A stretch of 7,642 nucleotides of DNA. Source: JBOGZI01 sp050697275. GTDB taxonomy: Bacteria; Actinomycetota; Thermoleophilia; Solirubrobacterales; 70-9. This document shows positions 4,803 through 7,642 of the stretch, piece after piece (position 1 is the stretch's first letter; every line of letters starts with the position of its first letter). The notes beneath the pieces are model-generated. The model ran no database searches and was not told where the DNA came from. It saw only the letters and a program-made list of their open reading frames with translations. The DNA lies in NCBI GenBank assembly GCA_050697275.1, contig JBOGZI010000015.1, positions 1 through 7,642 of the forward strand. Reading direction: 5' to 3'. Made by a program: the position numbers and the translations under genes.

Positions 4803-5135
4803 GCCGGGTCCGACGGGCCGCTTGCGCGCGTTGCGGGCGGCGAGGACCGAGGTGCGGCAGAGGCGGGCGATCTCGGCGTCGGTCCGGTCGGGGTCGCGCT
4901 CGAGCTCGAAGTGGATCCGCGCCTGGGCGGCGGCGTGCTCCAGGGTCTCCCAGTCGGCGTCGAGCGGCATCGCCGCCCGCGCCGCCTCGGCGGTCAGCTC
5001 CCGGCTGCAGTCGATGCAGTAGGCGACGGCCCCGTCCCAGCTCCAGCCCGGCGGCGCCTCCTGCGTCGAAGTCGGCGGCGCCCCCTGCGTCACGGCACCC
5101 GCACCCGCGCTCAGCTCACAGCGTGCACAAACCAT
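4740..5135 (-). CDS. Second zinc-ribbon plus helix-turn-helix-like small protein
   Basis: This 131-residue protein is a paralogue of the one at 1841-2197. C3-x2-C6 and C40-x2-C43 give a four-cysteine ribbon. Similarity covers CxRCE at the start, GW-x-W before YC-x-x-C, and R-[DE]-[LM]-[TA]-AEA after it. Residues about 72-106 are ARIHFELERDPDRTDAEIARLCRTS plus an Arg-rich helix, matching the HTH-like domain of the other two. The ribbon linker is rich in Pro/Ala/Thr. After residue 106 the family similarity stops, and about 25 residues (through the stop) are read mostly from DNA antisense to the end of nhaA. The start has GGGGGAAG seven bases upstream. The gene lies 94 bases after the IlvG-like gene on the same strand, with an AT-richer gap that probably holds its own promoter. 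Function is unknown; nucleic-acid binding is inferred. Confidence 0.82.
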   Translation of the reverse strand: MVCARCELSAGAGAVTQGAPPTSTQEAPPGWSWDGAVAYCIDCSRELTAEAARAAMPLDADWETLEHAAAQARIHFELERDPDRTDAEIARLCRTSVLAARNARKRPVGPGSDPLLDPAVAKAQRQQPDRG

Positions 5136-5179
5136 CCTTGGTCTTCCCCCTGGGCGTCGTCGTCATCAGGTCCAGGCGG

Positions 5180-5204
5180 ACCGTACCCAATTTCGACGTT
5201 TCAA
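5180..5204 (-). promoter_or_regulatory. Candidate promoter region of the second zinc-ribbon gene
   Basis: TACGGT on the minus strand (5180-5185) is a TANNNT -10 box, identical to the hexamer proposed for the helicase. It sits beside the most AT-rich patch of the surrounding DNA (5186-5208), which includes TTGAAA (5199-5204). The gap between TTGAAA and TACGGT is only 13 bases, too short for a standard -35/-10 pair, so the true -35 may be offset. The short inverted repeat GGTCC-AGGC-GGACC (5169-5182) overlaps the expected start point. This region does not resemble the 75-nt leader of the two sister genes. Confidence 0.3.
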
Positions 5205-5229
5205 TCCTGCTGAGACCAGGCTCGGACGA

Positions 5230-6927
5230 TCAGGCGAGGTTGGCACGGCGCGGGTAGACCACCTCGGGGTCGGTGAGGACGTTGACCAGCGCCGGCTTGC
5301 CGGAGGCGAAGGCTCGGTCCAGCGCGGGCCTCAGTTGTTCTGGCGAGCGGACCAGCTCGCCGTGGCAGCCGAGCGCGGCGACGACCTCGTCGTAGCGCGT
5401 CTCGGGCCGCAGCTCGGCGGCGAGGGAATAGCCGTAGAGGAACTTCATCGGGTGGTGCTCCAGTGCCCAGATCCCGTTGTTGCCCATCACCGCGACCACC
5501 GGGATGCCGTGGCGGGCCATCGTGTCGAACTCCATCCCGGAGAAGCCGAAGGCGCCGTCGCCGAGCAGCAGGCAGACCTGGCGGTCCGGCCGGGCGAGCT
5601 TGGCGCCGATCGCCTGGCCGGGGCCGGCGCCGAGGCAGCCGTAGGGTCCGGGGTCCATCCAGCAGCCGGGCTCCCAGGTCTCGACCACCCGTCCCGCGAA
5701 GCTGACGAAGTCGCCGCCGTCGCCGATCACGATCGCGTCGCGGTCGAGGAACTCGCCCAGCTCCTTGTAGACGCGCATCGGATGGAGCGGGGAGCGGTCG
5801 TCGTCGAGCAGCTCCCGCTCCTCCCCGCGCTTCTCCTCCTCCACCTTGCGCAGCTCCGAGACCCAGGCCTCGGTGCGCTTCGCCCCGGCCGCGCCGTTGC
5901 CCTCTGCGGCGGACTCGCGGATCGCGCTCAGGCTGGCGCCGATGTCGCCGACCAGTTCGAGGTCGGGCCGGCGGGTCTTCTCCAGGCGCGAGGGCGCGAA
6001 GTCGAGCTGCACCACCTTCGCCTCCTCTGAGATCGCGCCGCCAAAACCGAGCCGGAAGTCGAGCGGGACGCCGATCACGAGGGCGACGTCGCAGCCCCCG
6101 AGGCCGGCGCCGCGGGCGCGGCTGAAGAAGAGGGGATGGTCGGGCGGCAGGCAGCCGCGGCCGAGGCCGTTGAGGAAGACGGGGATGCCAAGCGACTCGG
6201 CGAGGGCACGCAGCTCGGTCTCGGCCCGCGCCCAGTAGAGGTTGGTGCCGGCCATGATCGCGGGGCGCTCGGCGCCGGCGAGCAGCTTGGCGGCCTCCTC
6301 CACCCGGTCGGCGGGGCGGTCGGGGACCGGCGCGGGCTCCGGGACCTCCGCCTCGGCCTCCATGAAGACGACGTCGAGCGGGTAGTCGACGAAGGTGGGG
6401 CCGAGCGGCGGCTCCGCGGCGGTGTCGATCGCCTCGGCCGTGGTGCGGGCGATCTTGGCCGGCTCGCGCACCGTCTGCGCGGACTTGACCAGCGGCTTGA
6501 CGAAGGGGAGGTGGTCGATCTCCTGGAGCGAGCCCGAGCCCCAGCGCAGCTCCGGGGCGCGGCCGCCGAGCGTCACCAGGGGCACGCCGTCGGCCTGGGC
6601 GGAGGCGATCGCGCTTATCCCGTTGGTCACCCCGCAGCCGGCGGTGAGCGCGCAGATCCCGGGCTCGCGGGTCGCCTTCGCCCAGCCGATCGCGGCGAAG
6701 GCCGCCGACTGCTCGTGGCGGGTGTCGATCACCTCGATCCCCTCCGCCTTGCAGCCGTCGTAGATCGAGAAGAGAGGCCCGCCGGAGAGACTGAACAGCT
6801 TCGAGGCACCGCGGCTCTTCATCGCCTGCGCCACCAGCCGCCCGCCGTGGACGGCCCCCGTCTCCTCCTGGGCGTCGGCGGCCTCGGCCTTGCCTGGGGC
6901 CCCGGCCCGCTTCTCCTCCGTCGCCAT
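5230..6927 (-). CDS. ilvG: IlvG-like thiamine-diphosphate enzyme (putative acetolactate synthase)
   Basis: The 565-residue protein has the three-domain layout of acetolactate synthase-type enzymes, which decarboxylate a 2-keto acid on thiamine diphosphate and join the product to a second one. The N-terminal pyrimidine-binding domain has RHEQSA with catalytic Glu72, the middle domain spans about 190-330, and the C-terminal domain has the diphosphate-binding motif from GDGAFGFSG (456) to NN (483-484). From memory, the sequence follows mycobacterial IlvG closely (GSLQEIDH, GVPLDFRLGFGG, DDR-x-PLHPMRVY, PRR-x-NLA), and eukaryotic ILVBL/HACL2, a 2-hydroxyacyl-CoA lyase, is also similar. The real reaction could therefore be either. 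An unusual Cys98 replaces the proline of the conserved Gly-Pro-Gly (TAGCGVTN). The ATG at 6927 is chosen because the longer frame from 7002 adds a low-complexity stretch and overlaps the upstream gene. No small regulatory subunit is nearby. Confidence 0.92.
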   Translation of the reverse strand: MATEEKRAGAPGKAEAADAQEETGAVHGGRLVAQAMKSRGASKLFSLSGGPLFSIYDGCKAEGIEVIDTRHEQSAAFAAIGWAKATREPGICALTAGCGVTNGISAIASAQADGVPLVTLGGRAPELRWGSGSLQEIDHLPFVKPLVKSAQTVREPAKIARTTAEAIDTAAEPPLGPTFVDYPLDVVFMEAEAEVPEPAPVPDRPADRVEEAAKLLAGAERPAIMAGTNLYWARAETELRALAESLGIPVFLNGLGRGCLPPDHPLFFSRARGAGLGGCDVALVIGVPLDFRLGFGGAISEEAKVVQLDFAPSRLEKTRRPDLELVGDIGASLSAIRESAAEGNGAAGAKRTEAWVSELRKVEEEKRGEERELLDDDRSPLHPMRVYKELGEFLDRDAIVIGDGGDFVSFAGRVVETWEPGCWMDPGPYGCLGAGPGQAIGAKLARPDRQVCLLLGDGAFGFSGMEFDTMARHGIPVVAVMGNNGIWALEHHPMKFLYGYSLAAELRPETRYDEVVAALGCHGELVRSPEQLRPALDRAFASGKPALVNVLTDPEVVYPRRANLA

Positions 6928-6967
6928 TCCCGGCGAGGCTACCGGAGCCGCGCGGGGCCCCGTCCGA

Positions 6968-7423
6968 TCAGAGCCGGTCCCAGTCGACCGCGAAGACGCC
7001 ATCCTCGCGGCGGATCATGATCGGCAGCTCGGTGCCCGGCTCGAGCGAGTCGGCCATCCGCGGAGGGATCGCGCCCGTGCGGCTGACGATCGACTCCTCC
7101 CCGTCCGCTCTCCGGATCATGAGGCCGAGCCGGAAGATCGGATAGCCGGAGCGGGTGGCGATCTGCTTCGCCGAGTTGACCACGGCGGTGGTCGGCTCGC
7201 CCTCGCGGAGGATCCGCTTGCGCCGCCGCTCGAGCGCGAGCACCCTGATCCCACCGATCAGCCGCAGCAGGCCCGCCAGCGCGACCAGCCCGCCGAACAC
7301 GCTGAGAAGCCAGGCGAGCCCGCCGCCGGCGATGCCGACGTAGACCCGCCCGCCGCCGACCGCGACCAGCAGCGGCCCGATCAGCAGCGCCCGGCGGGCG
7401 GGGGCGAAGGGATCCGCGGTCAC
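6968..7423 (-). CDS. Membrane-anchored protein, DUF3592-like
   Basis: The 151-residue protein starts with GTG and has two hydrophobic stretches, about 12-33 and 36-59 (both rich in Gly, Leu and Ala), followed by a basic stretch ERRRKR (65-70) that should face the cytoplasm. Residues 72-151 form a soluble domain with alternating hydrophobic residues: REGEPTTAVV, then P-x-FRLGLMIRR, SLEPGTELPIMI and a final FAVDWDRL. This is the pattern of the beta-rich domain in DUF3592-type actinobacterial membrane proteins (G-x-A-A-V, LxPGxxLPV, VD near the end). The role of that family is not known. Its stop codon is 40 bases before the IlvG-like ATG, so the two genes are probably one transcript, with this gene first. 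A ribosome-binding site is weak (TTAGG, 9 bases upstream). Confidence 0.82.
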   Translation of the reverse strand: MTADPFAPARRALLIGPLLVAVGGGRVYVGIAGGGLAWLLSVFGGLVALAGLLRLIGGIRVLALERRRKRILREGEPTTAVVNSAKQIATRSGYPIFRLGLMIRRADGEESIVSRTGAIPPRMADSLEPGTELPIMIRREDGVFAVDWDRL

Positions 7424-7642
7424 CGCGCGAGCCTAACGGCGCCGGGTCACAGGCCCACTTGGCCCCTTGCACCCCTCGGGGAGCCTCGGAACCCCCATCC
7501 GCGATCTCCAGAGCGCAGGGTTGAGCGGCGCGCCCACCGCTGGCCAAAGCTGCGAGAGCGCCTGGCCGCCCCACCTAGCTATTCGGTAGCCGGCGTCAAA
7601 CACTCGGCTAAAGCTGTGCACGAATCGTCCCGATGGATAGGG
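7424..7642. other. Unassigned lower-GC stretch at the window edge
   Basis: No gene can be supported here. The DNA is visibly less GC-rich than its surroundings, most clearly from about 7571 (patches such as TAGCTATTCGGTAG and GTCAAACACTCGGCTAAAG). A minus-strand frame stays open from the edge to a stop at 7433, and a plus-strand frame stays open to the edge, but neither shows the strong third-position G/C bias of the real genes. A near-repeat GGCYAAAGCTGYG occurs at 7542-7554 and 7606-7618. I compared it by eye with tmRNA, RNase P RNA and SRP RNA hallmarks and found none convincing. It presumably holds the promoter for 6968-7423 and the edge of something beyond the window. Confidence 0.4.

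Noticed and set aside
5198..5208. GTTTCAATCC, resembling one end of many CRISPR repeats
   Set aside because: It occurs once, with no second copy, no spacer pattern and no cas gene; it is treated as part of an AT-rich promoter region.
6136..7020. Plus-strand open frame opposite the IlvG-like gene
   Set aside because: Low-complexity Gly/Arg/Val/Asp composition and no recognisable domain; the minus strand carries a full ThDP enzyme.
7481..7500. GGGGGTTCCGAGGCTCCCC on the minus strand, resembling a tRNA T-arm
   Set aside because: The stem and loop lengths do not fit a T-arm (4 pairs with an 11-base loop), and no acceptor, D-arm or anticodon arm can be built around it.
7433..7642. Minus-strand open frame running off the window edge
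   Set aside because: Third codon positions are much less G/C-biased than in the real genes and no domain is seen, so it was not called as a partial gene; more upstream sequence could change this.

Overview
The window looks like a chromosomal stretch from a very GC-rich bacterium, most likely an actinomycete-type genome (Actinomycetota; Solirubrobacterales/Thermoleophilia is my guess from the style of the lipoprotein and small hypothetical genes). The best phylogenetic hint is the thiamine-diphosphate enzyme at 5230-6927: along its length it resembles what I remember of mycobacterial IlvG, including the C-terminal tyrosine-proline-arginine-arginine ending. No transposase, integrase, CRISPR array, tRNA or rRNA could be supported.

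Layout. (1) 1-1623: a DEAD-box RNA helicase on the minus strand, with a strong hairpin terminator downstream (14-37) and a promoter/leader region upstream (1409-1623). (2) 1624-2737, minus strand: three small genes of unrecognised function. A 66-residue coiled-coil protein follows closely behind a 118-residue zinc-ribbon/helix-turn-helix protein; a separately promoted 129-residue coiled-coil/helix-turn-helix protein lies upstream. (3) 2738-2952: a divergent promoter region. (4) 2953-4802, plus strand: a small lipoprotein and then an NhaA-type sodium/proton antiporter. (5) 4740-5135, minus strand: a second zinc-ribbon/helix-turn-helix protein, overlapping the end of nhaA tail to tail. (6) 5230-7423, minus strand: a two-gene set of a membrane-anchored protein (DUF3592-like) followed by the IlvG-like enzyme. 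(7) 7424-7642: a stretch of visibly lower GC with no gene I can support.

The most interesting content is the set of four small proteins built from three interchangeable modules: an N-terminal four-cysteine zinc ribbon, an N-terminal charged helical segment, and a shared C-terminal helix-turn-helix-like domain of about 45 residues. Two proteins are ribbon+HTH, one is helix+HTH, and one is the helix alone. Two of these genes also share a 75-nt promoter/leader with a conserved hairpin and start-site region, so the family appears to have duplicated together with its control region. I do not know the function; a nucleic-acid-binding regulatory family is an inference. The other genes are housekeeping in character: RNA remodelling, sodium/pH homeostasis, and keto-acid or 2-hydroxyacyl metabolism. 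They show no obvious common pathway. Two have substitutions worth checking: the NhaA lysine 300 position is alanine, and the IlvG-like enzyme has cysteine in place of the usual proline in a conserved Gly-Pro-Gly.
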